Part shown: positions 42,868 to 54,183 of the stretch, one piece after another
Position numbering within the stretch: the first letter of the stretch is position 1
How the letters are laid out: every line of letters starts with the position of its first letter
Assembly (NCBI RefSeq): GCF_029168945.1
Contig: NC_083610.1
Coordinates: forward strand, 48,377,429 to 48,441,428
Source: Cannabis sativa
Lineage: Eukaryota; Streptophyta; Magnoliopsida; Rosales; Cannabaceae
DNA length: 64,000 nt
Direction of reading: 5' to 3'
Notes under the pieces: model-generated
Seen by the model: the letters and a program-made list of their open reading frames with translations, nothing else
What the model was told of the DNA's origin: nothing
Databases searched by the model: none
Made by a program: the position numbers and the translations under genes

Positions 42868-45439
42868 AAAGTCTTAATTTCCCATTGATGAGACTTGCTT
42901 AATATGGCTTCCCATAGTCTTCCCCTAAGTTTCATTGTACCCTGATAGAGTTGAAATCAAGTCATTTCCATACAGGTTCCCTTTCATACTAGCCCCTTCA
43001 GAGTAAAATTAACTTATGGATACAAATGATTGTTGAATCTGTTGGGTTTTGTGCCCTAAATAAAACCCATTATAATCTGATAAGTTATCAATTTAGAATT
43101 TTGAAGTGAATTATGATTACATGAATGTTACATGTTTATGGTTTAATATATATACTTGATATATGCACAAAATCAGTTAAATCCAGAACATATAGTTATT
43201 CACAATTACAGTATTGTCAGTACAGTGGAATGTTATTGTGATTATATGATTCAAAAGATTTGGTCCCTGTTCATCAGTGTTTTGGATTTCCACTGATGTG
43301 ATAATCAGCGATAAAGTATACTTACACTTGGAGTAAGTGTTATGTTCTTTCCAGAACATTAGCAAAGTATACTGGTTTCGAATGTATGGAGTATGCATTG
43401 GACTGGACCGATATTGAACTTGGCCAAAGATATTGTAAACTTACCGTTGTATCTTTCCAAGTCAATGTCAGAAGTTGATCTTAGATTAAGAGAATCTAAA
43501 TCCTGATATGCTTAGGCTCAATCTCAGGAGTGCTATTCATGTTCTTTGATCTATTAGTTAAACCTACCTTTGGGTCAGGATAATACATATATTTTGGGAA
43601 CATGATAGCATAACTGAGTGGGAGTGCTGAACATAAATAAGGAAATCTATAGCTTCTACTGGTGTATAGAAGTAAAGTGATGATTCCTTTTGAGCTTAGT
43701 TAAATAGAAGTAAATGGATGAGCTCTTGTTTCAGTGACTATATATTAGATCACTAAAACATCATTTACAGGTAACTAAGTGTTCAAAGGGGCAAAATACA
43801 TTGAGGGGTGTAAACGGTAAATTGGTCCCATCTCGATGTAAATCATCTATATAGAGGAACTCTAAATCACATTAAGATTATAACAATGGTTAAATGAGAT
43901 AGCATATTGATATCGTGAAACATATGATATGCTCTATATAAGTCTGAGAGTGCAATTCCAAGTTCTAAGAGTGGATTCAACAAGGAATTAATAAGTTAGG
44001 GATTTACTTGGTAAATCGGTTCAACTTATTGGAAGCTCAACATATAGATCCATGGTCCCCATTCTAATTGAGACTATACTGTTTGTAAGACTCTGTAATT
44101 GATTTATGATTAATCAATTATAATTCTAAAAGTTAGACTATGTCTAATTTGTGAATTCTCACAGTTTAAGGATGAAATTGTAAATAGAAGGGTTTCTAGG
44201 TTTAATTATTAATTAAGAGACTTTGCATGTCTAATTAATAATTATTTTAAATGGTAATATTATTTTATAATCTATTTTAGTTATTAAATAATTAATTTTG
44301 GCCTTTAAATGATTAGAATTGGAAAAATGGCATTTTTGGAGAAATAGAAATAAAATTGAGGAAACTGCAAAATTCCAGTGAGGCCCATACATACCATGGC
44401 CGACCACCCTTTGCATGTTTCCCAATTATTATTTTCAATTTAAATTGCCATATAATTGCTAATCAAAGCCGAGCCTAAATAGGAAAGTGGTGGATCACAC
44501 TAAATAAGACAGTTATTCAATTACACAGTAAAAGAGGAAACTGTCTATTTGGAAAGTTGTGCTCTTCGCTTTTCCTATTTATAGCCGCCCCCTCTCTCTA
44601 CTCTTGACATGCTTTTATAAGCTTTTGCTTTGCATTGTGTCACACGAAATCAAGAGAGAAAAACAAGAGAGAATTTCGAAATTCCCAATGAGAGAGAAGT
44701 GCCCACACACATCACTCAGTACCTCATCATAGTTTGGAAGACTGTGAAGGATCACATCCAACTGAAGAACTTTCGGGCTCAGATCTTGATTATACTCTGC
44801 TACAGACAGGAATCAAGGGTTAGAGATCTGAGTGGAAGGAGACATTTAATTCCGCTGCCATCACTGTAAGTTATTCTTAACTTTTATGTGTTTAGTTCAT
44901 CGTTTTAGAAGTTCAATATTAGGTTGTTAAATCAACATACTTGTGAGTAGATCTAAGTTCCTGGTAAAATATATTTCCAACAGAAACGTCCTCCCACGAT
45001 GAACAACCAATAAATACTTGCAATTCTGACTGGATGGAGTGAACACCGGAATCATCTTTAGGCAAACTCTGCATTCTCTTTAAGCTTATATTTAGGATGA
45101 ACACTCAATAGGCAATACAGCATAAACTTTGAGTAAAATGATTTAATAAAGTGTTCAGTAAAATGATATAATAAAGTGTAGAGGAACAGGAAATGGGACT
45201 GAGCATGTCATCTTCTTCTTCATTCTTGAACCCCTTCCCTCTCTCTCTCACTCTCGCTCTCTCTCCATAAATTTTCCCTGAACAAGGCTCAATCAATCTA
45301 AAAGAAACCCAAAAGAAAATTGGGATCCTTTCTAGTTTAGAACCCTTGTCTTCCTTCCCAGGATCATAGGCGGAAGAAGGAAGCTACTCTCTCTCTCTCT
45401 CTCGATTTTTTGGGGCCCCGCAATTAGTATAGTAGTACT
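42868..45439 (-). other. LINE 5' segment of unclear origin, split by a solo LTR
   Basis: Sequence between ORF1 and the upstream TSD: 42868-43039 and 44983-45439. Read on the minus strand it begins after the TSD with a GC-rich patch, a (GA)n run, and pyrimidine/purine-rich stretches typical of a plant gene 5' leader. Short Met-initiated frames follow, including 'MQSLPKDDSGVHSIQSELQV' near 45075. No known LINE 5' domain is recognised. It may be a LINE 5'UTR or foreign RNA joined by template switching. Confidence 0.45.
43040..44982 (+). repeat. Solo LTR of the long-LTR Copia family inside the LINE
   Basis: Begins TGTTGGGTTTTGTGCC and ends ATATTTCCAACA; 1,943 bp. It matches the order of sequence blocks in the 905-2772 LTR but is more diverged. 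Flanks are GAATC and GAAAC, a 5-bp duplication with one mismatch. A TATA-like CTATTTATAG lies near 44575. No internal region, so it is solo. Confidence 0.88.
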
Positions 45440-46165
45440 TTATTTATCCCATCCAGCAGGGTGGGATAAATAATCCCATGCAAGTGAGATTTTTTTATCG
45501 TTTTTTTTAATTTTAATTTTCTTAATATATTTTAAATTTAATAAGAATTTAAATGAAAGAATTATCACACATTTATTTATACATTTTTTTTTATAAAAAA
45601 CTTATTCATTAAAATTAGTGAAAATGTATAATTTTGAATTATTATATATAAGTTTTTAAAATTTAAAATATTATTAATTAAACAATAGTTACTTAAATTG
45701 GTTCTAAGAAAAATAATATGACAATAAAATTATATATTATTTTTAAATTACTAGAAATTTATATAAATATTTTAAAAAATTAATATTTATATTAAATTAG
45801 TGTTTCAGATAAACAATTTTATATTATTCAAGTATTTTTATTTTACTATTTTAATTATTTATTAAATAAAATATTTTATTATATATTTATAATATATACT
45901 TGATTATATATAATAGATTATTTTTTTATTTTATAATTTAATTATTTTTATTTTTTTGCTGCAAATTATTCATTTTTATTTATTTATTATTGTATATTTT
46001 AATTTTCATTTATTATTATATATTTTTTATTTTAATTTAAATTTTTCTTTCTTTAGAAGGAAATAAATAAAACATTCCAGTCTATTCTTAAACTAAACAC
46101 AAGATTACTTTCAGCATAATATAATCTTGTCCAGTCCGGTCCAATCCTGCATACCAAACGAGCCG

Positions 46166-46377
46166 ATATAAGAATTTCGGATTTCGGATTACTATATTCA
46201 AATGTAAAGTATGGATTTGAATTAATCCACTCATTAAACACATAAGAAAAATATGTTATTATTCACTTTTTTATTTTAACTTCTCTCATTCTCTCTCCTC
46301 TTCCTCCAATTCTCTCTCCCATAAAAGATCAACTAAACTCACCACAAAGCACCACTCATCTCTCATTCTCTTGTTCT
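46166..46377. other. Short spacer, AT- and pyrimidine-rich
   Basis: Contains a TCTCTC-rich stretch (about 46275-46380). No gene or further repeat was recognised. Confidence 0.4.
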
Positions 46378-47660
46378 CTCTTTGGCCGATTACCAAATTA
46401 TATATAGTTTGTTTTTAACAGATCTACATATTTGTGTATGTTTCGTTAATTTTTTCCCAAAAATTAGATTTTAATTGCATTTTTCTGCACTTTTTTTTTT
46501 TTTTTTAATATTCTAACTTTTTGCAATATGTAGCAATATATTTGCAATAATAAATTAAATCTAAGATTAGAAATGAAGTTTAGCGATGATTAGTGATGTT
46601 TGACTAAAATAATAAATGTTTGCGTATTTAGCAATGTATTTGTTAGGGCTGTACATCGGTCGGTTTATCCTATATATTTTCTAACCCAATCTAAAGTTCG
46701 GGTTGCTAAAATTTAAGTGCAACCCGCCCAATTTTTAAAAAAAAATCTACAAACCGATCAACGGTTTGGGCGGTTTGGTCGGGTTAACCCGCCCAAACCG
46801 GCCAATTTTTTTTTTTTAGTTTTAAAAGTCAAAATCAACAAAAATTAAAAAAATAAATTAAAAATATCACATTCCACCAAAGTACAATACCATATATATG
46901 ACTTTAAAACTAATAATTAAGTATATAACTTTATATTATTATATATTTAATCATTTATATTATATATAATAAAAACTAAAAAGTTTAAAAAAAAAATAAA
47001 GGTGCAAAATCGGGTTGGTCGGGTTGGTCAGTTTAATTGGGCGGGTTGGACCTATTTTCAACCCGCCCAATTAACAGATTGGGCGGTTTGTAATTTTTTC
47101 GGGATATTTCGGTTTGTAATTTTTATCGGTTTTTTCGGTTCGGTTTGGGCTAGTTATTCGGTTTAGGCGGTTTACAAACTTTTTTGTACAGCCCTAGTAT
47201 TTGTGATATGAGACTAAAAAAATATAAAGTATGTCGCTAATCATCATTAATCATCGTGAAAACTTGAGTGTAATGTAGCGACATTTAGCATGTGTTTTGC
47301 AGTTTTTAGTCTCATATCGTAAATACATCACAAAAGCTATTGCTGAACATCACTAAATACGCAAACATTTATTTTAGTCAAATATCGCAAAATATTATTA
47401 ATCATCGCTAAACTTCATTCTTAACATCAATTTGAGTCTATCATTATAAATACATCGCTACATATCGCAAATTATCGCAAAAAACTTGAGAACTAGAGAC
47501 AAAAACACAAAAAAATACAAAAAAAATTCAAAATTCTATTTTTGGCAAAAAAAATCAACAAAACACAAACACAAATGTGTAAATCTATTAAAAACAAACT
47601 ATACACATATAATAGCATATTTTTTGGTCTGGCGTGTGTGTGACTTTCTAGAGAGAGGGA
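46378..47660. repeat. Large imperfect inverted repeat (fold-back element)
   Basis: The left arm 46378-46643 pairs with the reverse complement of about 47330-47660. Shared words are TATAGTTTGTTTTTAA, ACA(T/C)ATTTGTGT, AATGAAGTTTAGCGATGATTA and AATGTTTGCGTATTTAG. A smaller palindrome (GTATTTGTGATATGAGACTAAA against its inverse) spans 47197-47326. A hAT MITE is inserted at the inner end of the left arm. Arm length suggests a Mutator-like or fold-back transposon; no TSD was assigned. Confidence 0.65.
46644..47196. mobile_element. hAT-type MITE within the fold-back repeat
   Basis: 553 bp with perfect 12-bp inverted ends TAGGGCTGTACA and the perfect 8-bp duplication GTATTTGT (46636-46643 and 47197-47204). 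Subterminal GGTTTGGGCGG and CGGGTTGGTCGGG words occur on both sides of an AT-rich middle. No coding content. Confidence 0.95.
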
Positions 47661-47789
47661 GAAAAAAAATTGTTAAGATGAGTTTTGTTTTATTATTTAA
47701 AGTGTATAATCGGAACTAAATAAACACACCACCATATTTTCTTTGATGTTTTGTGTAGTGGCATATTTAGGGACCATGCTTCACATTTA

Positions 47790-48110
47790 AGTATGGTAAC
47801 TCAAACTTTCTTTCACTATCCACCTAAGTGCATGCACAACTAATTCATGAGCTGCCTTATTAGTCATACGATGAATATGAACTAGAGATGCCTCAAGAAA
47901 ATTAGAAAGCAAACTAACAAAATCATCTAACAAAGAACCCAACTCATTACAAAAGTATGAATGCTTTGAAAAAGCAAAAACTAAAACTAAAGAATCAGAC
48001 TCCACAAAATAAAGAGGAAGACCAAGCCTGTGAGACTAATTCAGCATTACCATTAATGCTAATGTTTCTACTTGAACGACTGAAAAGTTACTATTAAGTT
48101 TAGATCTTAT
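47790..48110 (-). pseudogene. RNase H-like fragment of a retroelement
   Basis: On the minus strand a decayed RVT_3/RNase H segment is readable: 'GLPLYFVESDSLVLVFAF' and then 'LVHIHRMTNKAAHELVVHAL', the usual Asp-containing strand and the C-terminal His-x-x-(R)-x-x-N motif. One stop lies just upstream. It probably comes from a LINE or a domesticated RNase H gene; too short to tell. Confidence 0.6.
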
Positions 48111-48322
48111 GCATGAATGTGAACTTTTCTCTTTTGAAGACTAGATGAACAACTTACAAAAACACACCAAAAAAAGATAAATGGTGTAAGGATTTAACTT
48201 TTACAAAATAAATTAAATCAAAAAAAGTAAAATTTAAATACAACAATTAAAATAATAAGAAAAAATTATCTGTAAGATTCAATGATCCTCCAATAGTTCT
48301 TAAAGTCTCTAATATCAAAATG

Positions 48323-48774
48323 CAGTAGAATCTCTATCCAAGAATACACTTGGGACCAAGTAAATTATATTCTAGTTGGGAGGTTATAACTAAAAAGAGT
48401 TACACTAGAAAAAAAAAAATTAAAAAATCAAAAAATATTAATGTAACAATAATAACAATAAATAATCATTAATACTATATCATAATAGAAATGTTTTAGA
48501 GTAAATATAATTTCATACATGTATTATAATTTATAATAAAATTATTAATTTTACATAAATAAATTTACAAAATACATGTATATATTTTATTAAGATGTAA
48601 TTATTCTTATATAGAGGTATACTTTATTAATACGGGACTTAAAAAATGTATAACTAATTACAATTTAGAGGTTATTCTTATTTATAACTGGCCCAAATCG
48701 GGACTTGATTTTTTTTTTTATAACAAATTAGAGATTATTCTTGAATAGAGTATTCTTAAATAAAGGTTCTACTG
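48323..48774. mobile_element. pogo/Emigrant-like MITE
   Basis: Ends CAGTAGAATCTCTATCCAAG and, inverted, CAGTAGAACCTTTATTTAAG, with TA on the right flank (TG on the left). The internal sequence is AT-rich with repeated GAGGTTATTCTTATTTATAAC words. TIR wording and TA target are those of plant Tc1/mariner (pogo-type) MITEs. A relative lies at 59182 in the DUF547 gene. Confidence 0.7.
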
Positions 48775-49337
48775 TATATAACTTAAATAAAATAAACGAT
48801 TTCATAAAATTATATCACTCTCAATTCCACTATTTTTGAATGGAAAATTCATCTTTATTAACCATTAATTTCAACTACCAAACAAGGTAGCAAATCAGTT
48901 GGAACAGACTCCAATCTGAAATGACAATCAGGATATAATATTGCAGCTCTAGCGAAGTTATGAGCCACCATATTAACTTATTGTTTTACAAAATCTACAG
49001 AAATAAATGGTCGCGTATAATAGGCTCAACTATAAGATTTTAATTTATTTATTTTTTTTAAAAAATGTATGTTTAATTAATTTATAAAATATTTTATTTA
49101 CTAAATTATTTTAAAATTTTAAATTCATACTAGTAGCTATAAATTAACTATTATATGTTATTAATGTAAATGATATAAAATGTAAGAGTTTTTAAGTAAA
49201 ATATATTTATTTAATGATATATTTAGTGTAAATTATTAAAATTGCAATACCAAAAATAAAATTTTTTATACCAATTTAATGTAGATTCTACACTAAATTA
49301 GTATAAACATAGAGATAATCATAGCGATTTGTTCTAT
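48775..49337. other. AT-rich spacer
   Basis: No gene, no clear repeat border. A few short words resemble the neighbouring MITE, which may indicate older fragments. Confidence 0.35.
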
Positions 49338-49347
49338 ATAAATTGTA

Positions 49348-49530
49348 GAGACACGATTTTGTCCCGTGATGTACTTTCACGGAATGTATTCCGTGATGTA
49401 CGACAGCCGTTAGATGGGTTAAAAAATAGTAACGTACCTTGAGACCTATTATTACGTACCGTGAGACCCATTTATAATGTACCACATAATATATTTCGTA
49501 AAAGTACATCACGGGATAAAATCGTGTCCC
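49348..49530. mobile_element. Mutator-like MITE upstream of the PhoD-like gene
   Basis: 183 bp with inverted ends of about 35 bp: GAGACACGATTTTGTCCCGT on the left, and on the right, inverted, GGGACACGATTTTATCCCGT. Flanked by the perfect 10-bp duplication ATAAATTGTA (49338-49347 and 49531-49540). The TSD of 9-10 bp and long TIRs suggest a MULE MITE. It lies about 220 bp before the PhoD-like start codon. Confidence 0.88.
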
Positions 49531-49747
49531 ATAAATTGTATCTAAAATTACTAAAGATTATTTTTTTATTATTATTATTATATAGAAAAATATTACTTTT
49601 TTCTTCTATTTTGTAGGATGTCCTAGAAATAGAATCCTTTGCTTTTTTTTCCCCTTTGCTAGAAAAAGGGAGCCTTTTTTTGTGTGTTTGAAGATCAAGA
49701 GTGAAGCTACTGAAATAAGAAATATATAATAATCCCCTGGTAGTCGG

Positions 49748-50273
49748 ATGGGATATTGGTGGTTGTGGTGGGGTTTAACGGCAACCGTGGTGGAATTAAC
49801 GGTGGTGGGCGGAGCCGGAGAAGGGTTGATCCCACTCTCAAGAATTGCTTTTGGATCATGTGCCAACCAAAGCGCTTCTCAGGAACAGGAAGCGATCTGG
49901 AATGCCATCATTTCATTCAATCCCCAGCTCTTCATTTGGATGGGTGACAACATATATGGAGACATAAAGCGCCCCTTTAGAGTTTTTGGGAAGGAGAGGA
50001 CCATTGGGCCATGGAAGAATGTGGCTCGCTTTGTTCCTTCCTCCCCTCAAGAGATGAGCTCCAGGTACCTTCAGGCCAAGTCCAACCCTGGTTATTCTCG
50101 TCTTCGTCGACATCCTAATCTAACCATTATTGGTACTTGGGATGACCATGACTATGGATTGAATGACGCTGGGAAAGAACTCTCCTTTACCACCAAAACC
50201 ACCAATCAAAAACTTCTTCTTGATTTCTTGGATGAACCCAGAAACAGTCCAAGGTTAACTAACTAACTAACTA

Positions 50274-50329
<56 letters not shown>

Positions 50330-51998
50330 ATCCTATTGTTATGTTTTGTTATCTTCACTCACTCACTCATTCTTTGTTTTGTTTTGTTCTTTCTTTACAG
50401 GCGCCACCAACAAGGTGTGTATGCTTCATACACATTTGGCCCTCAAGGCAGACAAGTCAAGGTATAGTGTTATAATAATTCATTCATAGTTTGTATATAA
50501 TATAATCATAAAATGTAACTCATTTCTTTGTTCTCTAAAATGTATGGATCATCAGGTTATCCTTCTAGATACTAGATACCACCGAGACCCTCTCTCTAGT
50601 GATGGTACTATCTTGGGGGATTCACAATGGACATGGTTGGAAAAGGAGCTCAACAGTACACCTTCAGCTATCACCATAATAGGCTCTTCTATTCAGGTAT
50701 CTGTTAATAACACTCGAGACATGACTGTAAGAGACTTTGTAAGAGAAGGGAAGACCTTGTAATCTGTGATTGTTGATAGTAGATTTGAAAAGGATTGCCC
50801 TCTTGTTTTGTGAATGTAACTTATATTTTGGTGTTGTTCTTGATATTAGAGTGTGTGTGTGTGTGTTCTTTCTTTCTTGTTATGTGGTTTTGCTGTAGTA
50901 TTAATCATTGGTTCCAGGTTATATCAAATATTTCAGCCACCACTGGTCCATTGTTTTATATGGAATCTTGGGGACGTTTCCCAAAGGAAAGAGAGCGCCT
51001 TTTTAAAGTAATAGCTGATAGTAAGGTGATCATCATATCCACCCTCTGAGGGAATTTGCTTAACTATATAATCATAATAATAATCTCATTGAATTTACAC
51101 TAAGTGACCCTAAAGGTGGTTCTGTTCCATAGAAGTTATTTTGCAAATAATTTTGTTTTTTAATAAATGTTTCTTCCACTATAGTGAGTTTTACATAAAC
51201 AGTCAGCTCATTTGGTGCAGAGGGATGGAGTCATCTTCATCAGTGGAGATGTTCATTTTGGAGAAATCACTAGATTTGATTGTGCTGCTACTGGATATCC
51301 ACTCTATGACATAACCTCCAGTGGCCTCACTCAAGCTGTGGAGAACACAGTCCCATCTGTATTACATCTTTTAATCAGATTTGTGGCATGGTTGACTCCC
51401 ACTACCATGAGAGTAATAGATAGAAACTGTAGATATAAATCATGCACTTTTGGTAAGCAACCATCTGAATTCTTGTTAACTATATCATATGTATAATGCA
51501 TTGTATAACTGCAGAGCAAAGTTTCATAATGAATGAATAAATTTTGTACTTAGGCCAACCCAATTTTGGGGCAATCGAGATAGACTGGGCAACAACTCCT
51601 GTGACAGTGAGAAGTGAAATAAGGGATAGGAGTGGACAGCCTGTGGCCAGTGTTAATATATCATTGTCAGATTTGAAGTGGGGGAAGAATATGAATATCA
51701 ACTCTTCAAACACACTAAAGAAATCAGCAAACATCTCAAGGCACTGCTCTCTTGAAGTGTCTCTCCCATGGATTGTCAGATACAGACTGGCTATTTTATT
51801 TTATTCCACTTTAGCTGGTAACCTCCTCATTCAATTCTCTACATACAGATGTTTATAATATGTATATATTCTTGGACATTTTTGATTTATTTTCGGTCCA
51901 AAACTTTGGTTGCAGTACTGGTTCTTGTTTTTATAGGACTGTGTTGTGTAGCAAAATTAGCGTACCGGAAATGTCTCAACAAGTGCAAACATGATTGA
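49748..51998 (+). CDS. PhoD-like alkaline phosphatase/metallophosphatase, membrane-anchored
   Basis: Seven exons with GT...AG borders and matching phases: 49748-50253, 50401-50461, 50556-50696, 50918-51025, 51221-51452, 51554-51817 and 51916-51998, coding 464 residues. It belongs to the PhoD-like metallophosphatase family, which hydrolyses phosphomonoesters or diesters with a two-metal centre. Metal-site motifs are 'IAFGSCANQ' (about residue 33), '[10 protein letters not shown]' (about 62), '[12 protein letters not shown]' (about 129) and '[14 protein letters not shown]'. A hydrophobic N terminus (Trp-rich, then Val/Thr) may act as a signal or anchor. The last exon codes a hydrophobic helix '[17 protein letters not shown]' followed by a short Lys/Cys tail, so a single-pass anchor is likely. 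The start is the only ATG after an in-frame TAA at 49730. The substrate in plants is not known. Confidence 0.92.
50278..50328 (+). repeat. (CT)n microsatellite in PhoD-like intron 1
   Basis: About 25 uninterrupted CT units following TAACTAACTAACTAA. It lies between the donor at 50254 and the acceptor at 50400 and fills a third of the intron. Confidence 0.95.
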
Positions 51999-52254
51999 GG
52001 CCACTTTACTGGAAAATCTTTGACTATGGTAGCTTGGTTTTTTCGTTGATGTATATATATATATATGTGTGTGTGTGTGGATGTATTTTCATGAAGCATG
52101 AAGATGCATGTTGTTTTACAGTGACAGGACAGATGATGCGTAGAGATGAAGCTACTAATGGAGATGGACATTTTCTGTTGTAATTGAAGAAAACGACATC
52201 TTCAAACATTTTTCTTATGTATAATCCAGACAAGACAAGAGACATTATAGGCAC

Positions 52255-52260
52255 AATAAA
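52255..52260 (+). terminator. Likely polyadenylation signal of the PhoD-like gene
   Basis: AATAAA about 260 bp after the stop codon, followed by a T-rich stretch (GTTTTTGTT). The 3'UTR also holds (TA)n(TG)n runs near 52051-52078. Confidence 0.5.
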
Positions 52261-52814
52261 GTTTTTGTTATGCACATGATATGGATATGATCCACTCATC
52301 TTTTAAAGGAACTTTTAAATCAATGTAGCCCACATGATTGTGTATGTATGCATCTGAAAAGATTGGCAATTTGGAAAACCAGAAATGTGGTTGTCTGGAA
52401 GCAAAAATCTACCTTAGCAGCTAATGTCTGTTAGCTAGAATTAGCCCTTAATCAATGGCAAAGTGCTCAGTCAAGGAGGATGAAGTCTTTGCTTGTTCCT
52501 TGTGGAGTGAGTAATGGACTTGAGCACTGGTTTAAACATGGTATGTATAAGATTAAAACCCGCATCCACCACGTGGATCGAGGTGGTCGGGATACTCAAA
52601 ATGAACGACTTTATTGATAAGATTAAGGTGAATAAGAGTGAGTAAAGTTTTCTATTTTCATTCTAAAAAACAACATTTTTTTTTGTAAAAAATATATATT
52701 ATAAATCAATATTATTTTTTAAATAGTAGTTATTTATTTTAAAAATATGTGTTTATTTTTAGAATTATAGGTATTTGTTGAAATATAAATACAATTAATC
52801 TTTTCACTAATATA
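52261..52814. other. Spacer after the PhoD-like gene
   Basis: No gene recognised. The piece near 52540-52650 resembles retroelement junk but could not be assigned. Confidence 0.35.
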
Positions 52815-53301
52815 GGTGCCGTTTGGTAACACATTTGTTTTTTAATTTTTTAATCACAAAATGAAAGTAAAATTTTTGTTTTTAAAAAATTTATTTTTGA
52901 AAAACAAAAATGCGCTCTATAACCACTTTTGTTATTCAAATTTAAAAACAGAAAACAAAATGTGTTATGTAAAGTTCATTTTTATTTTTATTTTTTGATT
53001 TTATTTAAGTCGGGTCTAGGTCCGGGGTCGGATTCGGGTTCAAGTCAAAAGCCGGGTTTAGCGCCAGGGCCGTAGGGGGGAGATTTGGGTTCGGGTCTGG
53101 TCGTAATCTAAAAGATTGATTAAGAAAAAAAACTGTTTAAAAAAATATTGAAAGTGATTTTTTTTGTTTTTAAAATTTTGATTTCTAATTATAAAATTGA
53201 AAAGTAAAAACAGTTTTATAGAACATGTTTTTGAAAAATATTTTCACTTTTCTACTTTTAAAAACAAAAAACTCATTAAAAAAGTGTTACCAAACGCCAC
53301 C
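52815..53301. mobile_element. TIR MITE with GGTG(C/G)CGTTTGGTAACAC ends
   Basis: 487 bp with inverted ends GGTGCCGTTTGGTAACAC and GGTGGCGTTTGGTAACAC, flanked by ATA on both sides (52812-52814 and 53302-53304). The middle has long stretches of TTTTTAAAAACAAAA-type sequence plus a GC-richer core (GGTCGGATTCGGGTTC). The ends and 3-bp target suggest a PIF/Harbinger-like MITE; ATA is not the canonical TWA. Confidence 0.75.
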
Positions 53302-54060
53302 ATAATAATCTTTATTTAAAATAGTCAATTCCAAAGTTATTTTGTTTCCATTTCAAAGTTGTAACCAAACAAAATAATTATTTTCCATTACTATTTTACT
53401 ATTCCTAATTCTAATTCTATTCCAATTTATTTTTGCAAAGCAAACACCACCCAACAAATTCTTCGTTTTAAGTCATTAGTGTCAAACACCACCCAAGAAA
53501 TTCATTGTGGTTGGTTTTAGCATCACATATTTTCTCACATTAAACAGTTGTTGCATTAATTTTTAGGGTATCTCTTTTTTATGTAAATCAGAATTATGTC
53601 TCATAAATTAACTTAGCATGTCTATGACTAGATAATGAGCTTTTTTTTGGAAGAAGCTCCTCCTCCTATTTGTAACTCAGTTTGAATACAATTTAAATGC
53701 ATGATCTTGTATTCTTAATAAAAATAAAAAAAATAATTTACAGCACAAATGTTTAAGTTTATCTCTCAATTGCAAATATATAATTAAATTTAATATTTAA
53801 AACTTCTATAGAGGTCACATTACCATGGCCAGGTACTTATTAAAATTTTAAAAATATAACATAAATCTCATAAAGTTGCTAAAAAACACATGTGATATCT
53901 AACACTTACTTCGGTGTCATAACCTTTTTAATATAATTAGTACCAAGTATTATATAATTTAAAAAAATAATTTTTAATGCGTATTATTAGTGTCAAGAAC
54001 TAATAAGTATTATTTATGTAATTAAGTCACAAATTATTTAATAATAATAAATTAAGAAGA
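53302..54060. other. Spacer upstream of the LYK5-type gene
   Basis: AT-rich. At about 53735-53880 it holds a partial copy of the repeat seen at 36570-37557 (CAGCACAAATGTTTAAG, CTTCTATAGAGGTCACATTACC). No gene seen. Confidence 0.4.
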
Positions 54061-54073
54061 AGAGATGGAAAGA

Positions 54074-54183
54074 AGTCAAAGCATGTGGTTTAGACTAAGA
54101 TATTGATGGTGGAAGGCGTCAGGCGTGTCGTGCAAATGGGGTTGGGAGTCAAACAAAGACGCGTGAATTGGGATGGGAGTCAA
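54074..54183 (-). promoter_or_regulatory. W-box cluster and CGCG box upstream of the LYK5-type gene
   Basis: Three TTGACT W-box cores, all on the minus strand, at 54074-54079, 54147-54152 and 54178-54183. An ACGCGT CAMTA/CGCG-type box is at 54159-54164. All lie within about 205 bp of the start codon. W-boxes bind WRKY factors and CGCG boxes bind calmodulin-regulated CAMTA factors, both linked to immune signalling. Function here is inferred from motif density. Confidence 0.5.

Larger units (their letters stand above)
37687..45439 (-). mobile_element. L1-type LINE, reverse orientation, full span by TSD
   Basis: A non-LTR retrotransposon ending in a poly(A) tail (13 T on the plus strand at 37687-37699). 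It is flanked by the perfect 15-bp duplication TTATTTATCCCATCC (37672-37686 and 45440-45454). Minus the solo LTR at 43040-44982 it is about 5.8 kb. It contains ORF1, endonuclease-RT ORF2 and a C-terminal RNase H. It is disabled by a TAG, frameshifts and an RT active-site change. The 5'-most part does not look like LINE sequence (see the separate entry). Confidence 0.9.
37558..46165. mobile_element. TIR element (MITE-like) split by the LINE
   Basis: The left end GGGCCCGTTTGGTACGTAGG (37558) and the inverted right end GGCTCGTTTGGTATGCAGGA (ending 46165) form imperfect terminal inverted repeats. Without the LINE and its 15-bp duplication the element would be about 840 bp. The pieces rejoin at a palindrome, GGGATTATTTATCCCATCC meeting AGCAGGGTGGGATAAATAATCCC. 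No transposase. The ends resemble PIF/Harbinger-like or hAT-like MITEs; I could not settle the TSD. Confidence 0.65.

Noticed and set aside
37558..46165. Assigning a superfamily and TSD to the split TIR element
   Set aside because: The flanks (TTAT on the left, GATATAA on the right) give no unambiguous duplication. The TIR wording is shared by more than one superfamily.
50278..50328. CT-rich run as a CRISPR-like or regulatory array
   Set aside because: It is a simple dinucleotide microsatellite inside an intron, with no spacers.
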